A DNA stretch of 48,148 bases from Lactobacillus sp. UBA5804 (GTDB lineage: Bacteria > Bacillota > Bacilli > Lactobacillales > Lactobacillaceae). Positions 8,673 to 17,070 of the stretch are shown one piece after another; the first letter of the stretch is position 1, and each line of letters begins with the position of its first letter. Made by a program: the position numbers and the translations under genes. The notes under the pieces are model-generated. The model worked only from the letters and a program-made list of their open reading frames with translations, was not told where the DNA came from and ran no database searches. The stretch lies in the NCBI GenBank assembly GCA_002418055.1, contig DIDI01000007.1:3289-51436 (forward strand). Reading direction: 5' to 3'.

Positions 8673-8702
8673 TTGTATTTAGTAAGCCAAACCCGTTATA
8701 AT
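8673..8702 (+). promoter_or_regulatory. Promoter of the HxlR-family gene
   Basis: TTGTAT (8673-8678), 18-base spacer and a consensus TATAAT (8697-8702), about 42 bases before the gene start. Confidence 0.65.
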
Positions 8703-8743
8703 AGTGGTCATCAAGAGCGTCATTAAAGCGATAGGGGGTAGCT

Positions 8744-9091
8744 ATGGCAGAAGCAGACACAAAGGCAGACTCAGGCTGTAATTCGTTAGATTATGAGCTG
8801 TGTCATCATTTTATCAATGCCTTTCAAATTATTGGCAAGAAATGGAATGGGCTCATCATTAGTTCACTTTGTGACACCCGTTACATGCGTTTTCGAGATT
8901 TAGCACGTTGTATCGAGGCCTGTTCCGATCGGGTACTGGTTGAACGGCTCAAAGAACTCGAACAAGAGCAAATTGTTAAGCGTAATGTCGATACGCGTAC
9001 TGGTATCATTTCTTATGTATTAACGCCTAAGGGAGCAGATTTAAAGCCAGTTTTCGATCAAGTGCATCACTGGGCCGATAAATGGGTTTAG
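8744..9091 (+). CDS. HxlR-family winged-helix regulator, cysteine rich
   Basis: A 115-residue MarR-like winged-helix DNA-binding protein of the HxlR family. The family core is clear: IIGKKWNGLIISSL, MRFRDLARCI, RVLVERLKELE and the wing residues before YVLTPKGADL. It has five cysteines (C12, C20, C43, C56, C60). Several HxlR proteins, such as YodB and HypR of Bacillus, are thiol-based sensors of electrophiles or hypochlorite, so a redox role is possible, but no target gene is evident. It has its own promoter and sits directly ahead of the pheST T-box. Confidence 0.85.
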   Translation: MAEADTKADSGCNSLDYELCHHFINAFQIIGKKWNGLIISSLCDTRYMRFRDLARCIEACSDRVLVERLKELEQEQIVKRNVDTRTGIISYVLTPKGADLKPVFDQVHHWADKWV

Positions 9092-9095
9092 AGGC

Positions 9096-9124
9096 TTGCA
9101 TGCGACTGGCGTTTGCCGTATTCT
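9096..9124 (+). promoter_or_regulatory. Promoter candidate for T-box-pheST
   Basis: TTGCAT (9096-9101), 17-base spacer, TATTCT (9119-9124), directly after the HxlR gene. The match to consensus is moderate. Confidence 0.4.
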
Positions 9125-9130
9125 ATGATA

Positions 9131-9352
9131 TGAACGACTAAGATCAAGACTAGTAGCTATGGGTAGCTCGAACAGGGAACATGATCAATGACTGAGAGTC
9201 ATGTTGAGTGATATGGCGAATTTCATCTTGTGAGTAGAATTTAATCAATTCCGGTATTCACCGTTATCGAATGCTTGAGTGTAGTTTCAGTTGAAACTAA
9301 ACTAGGGTGGTACCGCGAAGCCTCGTCCCTATTTGAAGGGATGAGGCTTTTT
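9131..9352 (+). ncRNA. T-box leader (phenylalanine) of pheST
   Basis: The conserved T-box AGGGTGGTACCGCG is at 9304-9317, followed by a 12-pair terminator stem (9319-9330 with 9337-9348) and a T-run. Upstream, Stem I closes with CAAGA pairing to TCTTG (near 9227), carries an inner AACATGA/TCATGTT hairpin, and presents TTC at 9222-9224 followed by A as the probable specifier codon for Phe. Uncharged tRNA-Phe is expected to favour the antiterminator and switch on pheST. The specifier position is my reading of the fold. Confidence 0.92.
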
Positions 9353-9372
9353 GTTTGGAAAGGGAAGTCACC

Positions 9373-10422
9373 ATGGACTTATTGGAAAAATTAGACCAAC
9401 TGCGTGCGCGTGGTTTGGAAAAGATTAATGCTGCGGCAGATACACAGAAATTGAATGATGTACGTGTGGAACTAGTGGGCAAAAAAGGGGCTTTAACCGA
9501 AATTTTGCATGCGATGCGTGAAGTTGCGCCGGAACGGCGTCGGCAAGTAGGACAATTAGTCAACGAGGTGCGTGATTTATTCAATGAGCAGCTTGCTCAA
9601 ACACGCCATGACCTTGCCCAAGCGCTGATTGCCCAGAAACTTGAGGCTGAAAAAATTGACGTGACCTTGCCAGGTAAGCGGCTTAGTCTAGGGGCTAAAC
9701 ACCCAGTCTATCTTATCTTAGATGACTTAGAGGCATTGTTTATTGGCTTAGGCTATCAGGTAGTTCAAGGGCCAGAAATTGAAACTGATCATTATTGTTT
9801 TGAAATGATGAATTTACCTAAAGATCACCCGGCCCGTGATATGCAGGAAACCTTCTACATTGACAATGAGAATTTGCTACGGAGTCAAACCTCAGGTGAT
9901 CAGGCTCGTGTGTTAGAAAAGCATGATTTTAGCCAAGGCCCATTAAAAATGGTGGGTCCTGGTAAAGTTTATCGGCGTGACGATGACGATGCGACGCACT
10001 CCCATCAATTTATGCAGATGGAGGGACTGGTGGTGGACCGCAATGTTTCGATGTCCGATCTAAAAGGGACTTTGGAAATGATTGCTAAGCATTTGTTTGG
10101 TGCCGACCGCAAAACACGGCTGCGGCCGAGTTACTTTCCATTTACTGAACCTTCAGTTGAGATGGATGTTTCCTGCTTTAATTGTGATGGTAAGGGCTGT
10201 TCAATCTGTAAGGAAACTGGTTGGATTGAGGTCCTAGGTGCTGGTATGGTTCATCCCAATGTTCTTGAAAATGCGGGGATTGATGCTAGTATCTATGGCG
10301 GATTTGCCTTTGGTTTAGGCTTAGACCGATTTGCTATTTTGAAGTATGGGGTGGATGATATTCGAGATTTTTATACGAATGATGTTCGTTTCTTAGCCCA
10401 ATTTCGTCAGGAGGAAAAGTAA
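9373..10422 (+). CDS. pheS: Phenylalanyl-tRNA synthetase alpha subunit
   Basis: Catalytic class II subunit of the alpha2-beta2 enzyme charging tRNA-Phe. The N-terminal coiled-coil region (about 1-90) binds tRNA; the catalytic part shows motif 2 (VYRRDDDDATHSHQFMQMEG) and motif 3 (GGFAFGLGLDRFAILKYG). ATG 9373 has a strong AAGGGAAG site and yields 349 residues, the usual length; an upstream TTG at 9355 lies next to the terminator stem and is not needed. Its stop overlaps the pheT start (TAATG). Controlled by the T-box upstream. Confidence 0.97.
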   Translation: MDLLEKLDQLRARGLEKINAAADTQKLNDVRVELVGKKGALTEILHAMREVAPERRRQVGQLVNEVRDLFNEQLAQTRHDLAQALIAQKLEAEKIDVTLPGKRLSLGAKHPVYLILDDLEALFIGLGYQVVQGPEIETDHYCFEMMNLPKDHPARDMQETFYIDNENLLRSQTSGDQARVLEKHDFSQGPLKMVGPGKVYRRDDDDATHSHQFMQMEGLVVDRNVSMSDLKGTLEMIAKHLFGADRKTRLRPSYFPFTEPSVEMDVSCFNCDGKGCSICKETGWIEVLGAGMVHPNVLENAGIDASIYGGFAFGLGLDRFAILKYGVDDIRDFYTNDVRFLAQFRQEEK

Positions 10423-12830
10423 TGCTAGTTTCGTATAATTGGTTAAAAGATTTTGTCAAGCTTGAAGTAGAACCACATGCTCTAGCAGAAAAAATTACGC
10501 GGACTGGTGTGGAAATTGCTGAGGTCAAGCATCCTGCTACAGGACTAAAAAAATTGGTCGCCGGCCATGTCCTTACCTGTGTCAAGCTGGAGGGAACACA
10601 TTTACACCAGTGCATGGTTGATGTGGGGGAGGTTGACCCAATTCAAATCGTTTGTGGTGCGCCGAATGTTGCGGCTGATGAAATGGTCATTGTGGCTTTA
10701 CATGGTGCTAGAATTGCTGGTAATGAGAAAATTAAGCGTGGTAAGATTCGCGGTATGGTCTCAAATGGGATGATTTGTGGCTTACAAGAGATCGGCTTTA
10801 GCGATAGTGTTGTGCCTATGAAGTATCGTGATGGTATTTTTATCTTTCCTGAAGGAAGCGACATCCAGCCTGGCGAAGATGTCTATCATGCGTTAGGGAT
10901 GGACGATTACCTGTTAGACTTTGATATTACGCCGAACCGTGCCGATACCCTATCAATGGAAGGTGCAGCGTATGAGGTTGGGGCAATTATTGATCAGCCT
11001 GTTAAAGTTGAGCCGGTGAGTTTAAAAGCGGATGGTCCTGCTTGGACGAGTACGTTAACGGCTGAGGTCGATGCGAAGTTAGCACCCAAATTCTATTTGC
11101 GGAAAGTTACTGGAGTCAAAATTACGGAAAGCCCATTGTGGTTGCAAACCCGTTTATGGAATGCTGGAATTCGCCCAGTTAATAACGTGGTTGACGTCAC
11201 CAATTATGTCATGCTGCTGACTGGTCAGCCTATGCATGCCTACGATGCAAGGACTTTCAAGACCGGAAAACTGAGTGTTCGACTGGCCAAGCCAGATGAA
11301 ACTTTGACGCTGCTTAACGAGAAGAAAGTCGTTTTAGACCCAGCTGATATCGTGATTACTGATGGTGATCAACCGGTAATGTTAGCTGGTGTCATGGGTG
11401 GATTAAATTCTGAAGTGATGCCAGATAGCCATGAAGTCATTTTGGAAACAGCAGTCTTTGATGGGACCCTTGTGCGTAAAAGTGCCTTGCGTCATGCCAA
11501 TCGCACAGAGGCTTCTAGTCGCTTTGAAAAGGGGATTAATTGGGATAATACCCAAAAAGCGCTTGATATGGCTGCACTGCTTTTAAGAAATGAAGCTGGC
11601 GCAACAATTCTTGATGGTGTTCTTAAGGGGAGTGATACTAAACGCAAACCGGTAACGGTGAAAACCACGTTTAGCTATTTAAATAAGGTCTTAGGAACCA
11701 CCCTAACTACTGATCAAGTTGTTACTTTGTTTAATCGTCTTAAGTTTGAGACGCAAGTGGCAAGGGATCAATTGACTGTTACTGTTCCGGCTAGACGGTG
11801 GGACATTATGATTCCTGCTGATCTGGTCGAGGAAGTGGGCCGTTTATATGGCTATGATAATTTGAAGTCGACGCAACCATTACTGGCCGAAACGCAAGGG
11901 GGCTACGCTAATTTTGAATTATTCATGCGTCATGTAAAGCACTTCTTGCAGGGACAAGGGTTAATGGAGGCACTCTCCTATTCCTTAACTTCTAAAGCGC
12001 GGGCCACTTTGTTTACCAAAGCCGTCCAACCAGTTGCCGAAGTTAAGATGCCACTGAATTCAAGTCGCTCGGTTATGCGGCAAAATTTATTGACCGGATT
12101 GGTAGATGCTGCTAGCTATAATTTTGCTCGCAAGGAAACGGAATTGGCTTTCTTTGAACAAGGACGGACTTATGATCATGCAGATGGTCAATTTAATGAA
12201 CATGAACATGTGGCTACTTTATATAGTGGGCATGTTTACCGCAATAATTGGGAGCATGATGAAGCCCCAGTTGATTTTTATTTTGTTAAAGGACAACTTG
12301 AGAACCTCTTCACCACACTTGGTTTAACTGGTATTGAGTATCGGGCTGAAAAAATTACGGGGATGCATCCCACAAGGACAGCTGGTATTTATGTACAGGG
12401 TGACTATGTTGGCTTTATTGGGATGGTTAGCCATACCTTAACTCAGACGGAAAAGCCACTACGTAATAGTGAATTATACGGCTATGAGCTCGATTTGGAA
12501 CAATTGAGCCACTACTTACCGACTAGTACGCAAGCTAAACCTGCACCGAAATTCCCAGCAATGTCTCGTGATTTGTCTGTCTTAGTCGATCAAGCTCAAA
12601 GCAATCAGAGTGTCATGGCAGCTATTCGTCAAGCGGCTGGCAACTATTTAGTTAAGTTGAGTGTGATTGATGTCTATCAGGGAGATCATCTGGCTGCTGG
12701 GAAGAAGAGCTTAGCTTATCAACTCACTTTCTTAAACGAAAATGCTACGTTAACTGATGATTTGGTTAATGAAAAAATGGCTGCAGTCACTACGGCACTT
12801 GAAACAAATTTACAGGCAAGTGTTCGGTAG
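10422..12830 (+). CDS. pheT: Phenylalanyl-tRNA synthetase beta subunit
   Basis: 802-residue partner of PheS. Domains in order: N-terminal EMAP-like tRNA-binding fold (about 40-155, with VAGHVLTC), B3/B4 editing domain (about 205-380, with PNRADTLSMEG before it and MLAGVMGG within), B5 domain (about 410-480), catalytic-like core and a C-terminal ferredoxin-fold anticodon-binding domain (about 705-802, FPAMSRDLSVLVD). Translationally coupled to pheS by a one-base overlap. Full length, no sign of damage. Confidence 0.97.
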   Translation: MLVSYNWLKDFVKLEVEPHALAEKITRTGVEIAEVKHPATGLKKLVAGHVLTCVKLEGTHLHQCMVDVGEVDPIQIVCGAPNVAADEMVIVALHGARIAGNEKIKRGKIRGMVSNGMICGLQEIGFSDSVVPMKYRDGIFIFPEGSDIQPGEDVYHALGMDDYLLDFDITPNRADTLSMEGAAYEVGAIIDQPVKVEPVSLKADGPAWTSTLTAEVDAKLAPKFYLRKVTGVKITESPLWLQTRLWNAGIRPVNNVVDVTNYVMLLTGQPMHAYDARTFKTGKLSVRLAKPDETLTLLNEKKVVLDPADIVITDGDQPVMLAGVMGGLNSEVMPDSHEVILETAVFDGTLVRKSALRHANRTEASSRFEKGINWDNTQKALDMAALLLRNEAGATILDGVLKGSDTKRKPVTVKTTFSYLNKVLGTTLTTDQVVTLFNRLKFETQVARDQLTVTVPARRWDIMIPADLVEEVGRLYGYDNLKSTQPLLAETQGGYANFELFMRHVKHFLQGQGLMEALSYSLTSKARATLFTKAVQPVAEVKMPLNSSRSVMRQNLLTGLVDAASYNFARKETELAFFEQGRTYDHADGQFNEHEHVATLYSGHVYRNNWEHDEAPVDFYFVKGQLENLFTTLGLTGIEYRAEKITGMHPTRTAGIYVQGDYVGFIGMVSHTLTQTEKPLRNSELYGYELDLEQLSHYLPTSTQAKPAPKFPAMSRDLSVLVDQAQSNQSVMAAIRQAAGNYLVKLSVIDVYQGDHLAAGKKSLAYQLTFLNENATLTDDLVNEKMAAVTTALETNLQASVR

Positions 12831-12833
12831 TGG

Positions 12834-12862
12834 TTGACAGACCGTCATGAAACCAATATCAT
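12834..12862 (+). promoter_or_regulatory. greA promoter
   Basis: Consensus TTGACA (12834-12839), 17-base spacer, TATCAT (12857-12862), starting 3 bases after the pheT stop. It gives a leader of about 35 bases. Confidence 0.75.
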
Positions 12863-12903
12863 TTATCAGTGCATAGTGATTTAACTAAATGGGAGTGGAG
12901 ATA

Positions 12904-13386
12904 ATGGCAGAGAAAACATATCCGATGACTGCCGAGGGAAAAGCTAAACTTGAGGCAGAATTAAAACAGCTCAAATTAGTCAAACGGCCAGAGGTCATTC
13001 AACGTATTAAGATTGCGCGTTCTTTTGGTGATTTGTCAGAAAATTCTGAATATGATGCCGCTAAGGATGAACAAAGCCATGTTGAGGATAGAATTAAGCA
13101 AGTCGAAGAGATGCTTAAGTATGCTCAGGTGGTTGATGCGGATGCAGTTGATCCCAACGAAGTTGCTATCAGTAAGACAGTTTCGTTTTTAGAAGCTGGA
13201 GAAACTGACGCAGAAACTTATACAATTGTCGGTAGTGATGAGTCTGATCCGTTAAGCGGTAAAATTTCAAACGATTCGCCGATTGCCAAGGCATTGCTTG
13301 GGCATAAAAAGGGTGAATCGGTGACAATTACGACCCCTGGTGGTCAATTTGATGTCACTATTACGGATGTTAAGGCAAATGTATAG
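12904..13386 (+). CDS. greA: Transcription elongation factor GreA
   Basis: GreA rescues backtracked RNA polymerase by stimulating transcript cleavage. The N-terminal antiparallel coiled coil (about 1-78) contains the conserved RSFGDLSENSEYDAAKDEQ loop with the acidic tip, followed by the FKBP-like C-terminal domain ending VTITDV. ATG 12904, preceded by GGGAGTGGAG, gives 160 residues as in relatives; an in-frame ATG 15 bases upstream overlaps that site and is less likely. Own promoter and terminator. Confidence 0.96.
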   Translation: MAEKTYPMTAEGKAKLEAELKQLKLVKRPEVIQRIKIARSFGDLSENSEYDAAKDEQSHVEDRIKQVEEMLKYAQVVDADAVDPNEVAISKTVSFLEAGETDAETYTIVGSDESDPLSGKISNDSPIAKALLGHKKGESVTITTPGGQFDVTITDVKANV

Positions 13387-13394
13387 TTAACCTT

Positions 13395-13427
13395 AAGGGA
13401 GTAGGGCGAATGTTCTACTCCTTTTTT
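13395..13427 (+). terminator. greA terminator
   Basis: GGAGTAG (13398-13404) pairs with CTACTCC (13415-13421), extendable by AAG with a G-U pair, followed by six T. The next gene starts 24 bases later with no room for a clear promoter, so the 2-hydroxyacid dehydrogenase may depend on read-through. Confidence 0.8.
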
Positions 13428-13450
13428 GCTAACAATGAAGGAGATTCCTA

Positions 13451-14359
13451 ATGAGAAAAGTTGGAATTATTGGATTAGGGCATGTTGGTGCAACAGTAGC
13501 GTATACTTTGTTTACGCATGGATACGTCGATGAATTGGTATTACTTGATCAAAACCGTCAAAAGGTCGAAGCTGAATACAACGATTTGAGTGATACCTTA
13601 GCGCGTAATGATAGTCATGTGCAACTCAAGTGGGGAAATTGGGCTGATTTACGTGATGTTGATATTGTGGTTACCGCCTTTGGTGATATTGCGGCCACGA
13701 TTAAGACGGGAGACCGTTTTGCGGAATTTGACATTAATGCTAAGAATGCTAAGCAGGTCGGTGCCCAAATCAAAGCCAGTGGTTTTCATGGAATTCTGAT
13801 TAACATTTCGAATCCCTGCGATGCAATCACCACCATTTTACAAGAAACGACTGGTCTTTCGCAGCAACATGTCTTTGGAACTGGGACTTTTTTGGATACT
13901 GCGCGTATGCAGCGGATTGTCGGTGAAGCGCTAAATGAAGACCCTAAGAATGTGATTGGTTACGTCCTTGGTGAGCATGGTTCTAGTCAGTTTACTGCTT
14001 GGTCAACCGTGCGAGTTAATAATCGAATTGCGGTCCAGTTGTTTGATGAAGCAACTCAGGCCCGCTTATCGGCGCAACCCAATAAGAATTCGATGAAAGT
14101 CGCTTTTGGCAAAGGCTATACTTGTTATGCAATTGCCACTTGTGCGACGCGCTTAATTCAAGCAGTCTTTACCAATAGTCGGTTGTATGCGCCAGCTTCT
14201 GTCTATGTGCCAGCAGTTAAAACTTACATTGGTTATCCAGCTATTATTGGTAAAGCGGGTGTTGAAGAAGTTATTCCGTTGAGCTTAACGAGTGATGAGC
14301 AAGCTAAATTAACGGCTTCAGCTGCTAAGATTAAGAAGCACTTGAGTCAGCTTGTGTAA
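13451..14359 (+). CDS. L-2-hydroxyisocaproate/L-lactate dehydrogenase family protein
   Basis: NAD-dependent 2-hydroxyacid dehydrogenase of the LDH/MDH superfamily, 302 residues. The nucleotide-binding start is GIIGLGHVGATVA; catalytic pieces are GDR in the active-site loop, SNPCDA, DTARMQR and the His in GEHGSSQF. The stretch GEHGSSQFTAWSTVRV closely matches the L-2-hydroxyisocaproate dehydrogenase of Weissella confusa as I remember it, rather than classical LDH (GEHGDSE). It would reduce branched 2-oxoacids from amino acid breakdown. A role as a minor lactate dehydrogenase cannot be excluded. Confidence 0.85.
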   Translation: MRKVGIIGLGHVGATVAYTLFTHGYVDELVLLDQNRQKVEAEYNDLSDTLARNDSHVQLKWGNWADLRDVDIVVTAFGDIAATIKTGDRFAEFDINAKNAKQVGAQIKASGFHGILINISNPCDAITTILQETTGLSQQHVFGTGTFLDTARMQRIVGEALNEDPKNVIGYVLGEHGSSQFTAWSTVRVNNRIAVQLFDEATQARLSAQPNKNSMKVAFGKGYTCYAIATCATRLIQAVFTNSRLYAPASVYVPAVKTYIGYPAIIGKAGVEEVIPLSLTSDEQAKLTASAAKIKKHLSQLV

Positions 14360-14363
14360 TGGT

Positions 14364-14400
14364 TAAAAAAGACCGGTAGGAAAATCCTATCGGTCTTTTT
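14364..14400. terminator. Bidirectional terminator
   Basis: AAAAAGACCGGTAGGA pairs with TCCTATCGGTCTTTTT across an AAA-type loop (14364-14400), with a single G-U pair. Runs of A on one side and T on the other let it serve the dehydrogenase and the convergent yfhO-like gene. Confidence 0.9.
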
Positions 14401-14408
14401 GAGTGGTA

Positions 14409-16979
14409 TTAATGGCTTAGCACTATTTTGAATTTAAGCCAAACGAGCAATGTTAATAATGAGATCAGCAAGCCAACTAGTAATTCTCGCGGAAGATAGC
14501 AATAAGTCAAATGGTGTTTTCCAGGCGCTAATTTGGCTGCAACAAACGTATGGAGAAAACGCTGAGTTTTTAATAGGTGCCCGTGATCAAAGACAAGCCA
14601 ATTTGCACTCCAAGGGATGGTTGAATTAACAATTTCTGTTCGTTTCAACATGAAGGGAGTGACACTTAATTGTAGTGGGTTCACTTCATAAGTCGTCGGT
14701 TGTGCTAACCGGTAATGCTTTAGCCGTTGATGCAGCGCGCGTTGTTTTAACCGCCACAGCTTGATAGTGGTGAGGTTTAATGAAGGGCTAGAAAAAGTTA
14801 GCTTGATGGCTAAAGTTTGACCTTTAGCCTGCTGACAAATATTAATCAACTGGGTTTGTTCATCTCGAACTTCGTCAGTCAGCTTAACGCCATTGACCGT
14901 CAAGGTCAGGTTAGTGCTATTTAATTGGCGGGGAAGTTCTAGATAATAAGTGTCACTGGTTCTGACCTGATAAGCTAAACTGACGCTCGCAAATCGGTGC
15001 GATGCTTGCCGCTGGTAATGTTGCGGTTGGTTTGCCACACGCTTGGCATGTTTGAGGACTGCATGTGGCCAGCGGCTGCGATGGACTAAGCTGGTTTGTT
15101 TGCCAAAAATGGTTTGATAAAAGCGCTGCTGATTCATGATTGGCTGGTCGCTTTCAAAATGTGGTGACCTGCGAGGTTGACTTAAAAAAACTAATGGCAG
15201 GGCGCTTGCTCGATAGAGTAGCAGTTGCGTCTGGGTGTGAATTAGTTTCTGCTGATTCACATCGATGCGATTATTGCGATTATTGTAGGTCATGCGATCT
15301 TGTTGCTTCAAATGCTCATCAGTAAAATTAGGTTGTAAATAGTATTTTACGCCTAGTAACGCGTCAGTTAGTGCTGTTCCGCCATGGTTAGTATAGGAAT
15401 TACTATTGTGGAGATAACCTAAGGCTGTCATAAATTTTAAGCTAGTCTGGTTGGTAATCGAGTTAAAATTGGCAAGGCTATTGAAATTACCAGAGAAACT
15501 GTCATTGTCAGATCGAAAGAAGGTTTTGTCTATCCGGTATAAACTGGCATCATGGTGTTTCAGATAATCGCTAGCAGCTTTAACGTTTAGGGTGTAGTTA
15601 CGGTAATCCGCATCACGCTGATATGACAAGTGATCCAAGCTGAAATAAAGATTAGTGCCAGCTTCAAGCAGCACGGTCAGCAAAATTAATACCTGAAATA
15701 GTTGTGGCGAGAGTGGTAGGAAGCTGATGAAAATAATCCCAATGACGACAAAACTAATCGTGATTATCAGTTCATGCTGATCTAGATAGGGCCATTGTGA
15801 CCTTTTAATCAGCCAATAGCTGATTAAGCCGGCTGCTAAAATTAATAATCCGGATAATTGTCGCCAACTGAACTGTGGCAGTTGGCCGAGTTGGCTGACG
15901 GCCAGTTCTAATAACCAGAAGCTGACAATAAAACTAAAGCGGCCGGGATACCAGACTGGGAATTGCCCCATTTGCCAACCTAAGACGAGTGGTGTGAAGC
16001 TCAATGAACAAATTAAAAAGGCTAATAACAAGCCATTAATCAGCCGAGTGCGCTTGGTAATTTGCGCGTTAAAAAAGTAGGCAGTGGCCGCGACCAGTAA
16101 TGCCGAAGTGATGAAAATATTGGGCAGTCCCGCCGCCATTTCGTGAAAACTATAACTGCCAATCGTCAGTTTTCCCAACAAGTGTGCTAATGGAAATTGC
16201 CAACTGAGCTGCCAATGAGTACTCCCAGCTGCTTTTCCTTGGAGTAATTCAATCAGGGTAGGAAACAGTATAAAACTGGCAAGTGCGCTCCCAATCAGGC
16301 TTAACTTAAGGTATCGCCAGCAGTTGGCATTGCGCCAACCATGCAATAAGTTCTGACTTAGTAAGTAACAAAGGCCAAAGACCAGCACCATATAGCCAGT
16401 GTAAAAATTAGTCACCCAAAGCAAGAAGGTGATTAGCACGAGATGTTGAGGTTGGTCTGTTAGGACCTGGTCAAGACTTGCTATCAAACAGGGAAGTAAT
16501 ATCACTGAATCAAGCCACATCAAGTTAAAATGATTGGCAACAACAAACCCAGATAAGGCAAAAGCGCTACTAGCGGCTAGCGCTATTGGCATGCTTGTTT
16601 TATGCTGCCAATACCAATAGCTGCTCAGGCCAATTGCACCAACTTTGCTAGCAATTAGCCAGAAAATAGCAGCTGGTAATTGGGATGTAGGAAATAGTAA
16701 TAACAGTAAGTTAAAAGGGCTAAGCAAATAGTAGGCACTAGTGCCTAACATCGAATTTCCTAGGCCATTTTGAAAACTATAAATGAACTTTAATGGCTGA
16801 TGGAAAAGGTTTTGCTGGTAAAATGATAAAAAATCAATATATTGTTGGCCCAGATCAACCGTTAAAATTCCACTATGATGATAAAGAAAATAACTACTGA
16901 AAATAATGAGTGGGATAATGAAACTAAGACCAAGGGTAATTTTAGTGACTATCTGATGATTGGTTTGCATTTTAAACAT
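14409..16979 (-). CDS. YfhO-family membrane protein
   Basis: An 856-residue polytopic membrane protein of the YfhO family. About twelve hydrophobic segments cover roughly residues 15-440, then a large hydrophilic domain, probably outside the cell, and a last membrane helix near the C-terminus (LLVGLLISLLTLLVWL). The early loop TVDLGQQYIDFLSFY and the NGLGNSMLGTSAYYLLSPFN segment are family hallmarks. YfhO proteins resemble GT-C glycosyltransferases and take part in glycosylating lipoteichoic or wall polymers in Bacillus and Listeria. The ribosome site is weak; a second ATG three codons in (16970) is an alternative start. Confidence 0.88.
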   Translation of the reverse strand: MFKMQTNHQIVTKITLGLSFIIPLIIFSSYFLYHHSGILTVDLGQQYIDFLSFYQQNLFHQPLKFIYSFQNGLGNSMLGTSAYYLLSPFNLLLLLFPTSQLPAAIFWLIASKVGAIGLSSYWYWQHKTSMPIALAASSAFALSGFVVANHFNLMWLDSVILLPCLIASLDQVLTDQPQHLVLITFLLWVTNFYTGYMVLVFGLCYLLSQNLLHGWRNANCWRYLKLSLIGSALASFILFPTLIELLQGKAAGSTHWQLSWQFPLAHLLGKLTIGSYSFHEMAAGLPNIFITSALLVAATAYFFNAQITKRTRLINGLLLAFLICSLSFTPLVLGWQMGQFPVWYPGRFSFIVSFWLLELAVSQLGQLPQFSWRQLSGLLILAAGLISYWLIKRSQWPYLDQHELIITISFVVIGIIFISFLPLSPQLFQVLILLTVLLEAGTNLYFSLDHLSYQRDADYRNYTLNVKAASDYLKHHDASLYRIDKTFFRSDNDSFSGNFNSLANFNSITNQTSLKFMTALGYLHNSNSYTNHGGTALTDALLGVKYYLQPNFTDEHLKQQDRMTYNNRNNRIDVNQQKLIHTQTQLLLYRASALPLVFLSQPRRSPHFESDQPIMNQQRFYQTIFGKQTSLVHRSRWPHAVLKHAKRVANQPQHYQRQASHRFASVSLAYQVRTSDTYYLELPRQLNSTNLTLTVNGVKLTDEVRDEQTQLINICQQAKGQTLAIKLTFSSPSLNLTTIKLWRLKQRALHQRLKHYRLAQPTTYEVNPLQLSVTPFMLKRTEIVNSTIPWSANWLVFDHGHLLKTQRFLHTFVAAKLAPGKHHLTYCYLPRELLVGLLISLLTLLVWLKFKIVLSH

Positions 16980-17031
16980 CGTTAAAAATTCGCTAAGCCT
17001 TTCTGAAATGATAGCATTGCGAGCTGCTTTT

Positions 17032-17040
17032 TGTTAAAAT
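17032..17040 (+). promoter_or_regulatory. Extended -10 promoter candidate for the PBP gene
   Basis: TGTTAAAAT gives a TGn-extended -10 with TAAAAT at 17035-17040, 30 bases before the GTG start. No good -35 seen. Confidence 0.4.
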
Positions 17041-17070
17041 TACTTACAGCTTTAGCAAAGGACAAGACAC

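Noticed and set aside
9297..9584. Minus-strand frame across the T-box and pheS start
   Set aside because: Runs through the conserved T-box and terminator, which explains the sequence fully.
15140..15325. 61-codon plus-strand frame inside the YfhO-like gene
   Set aside because: Antisense to the large membrane protein, no promoter or ribosome site.
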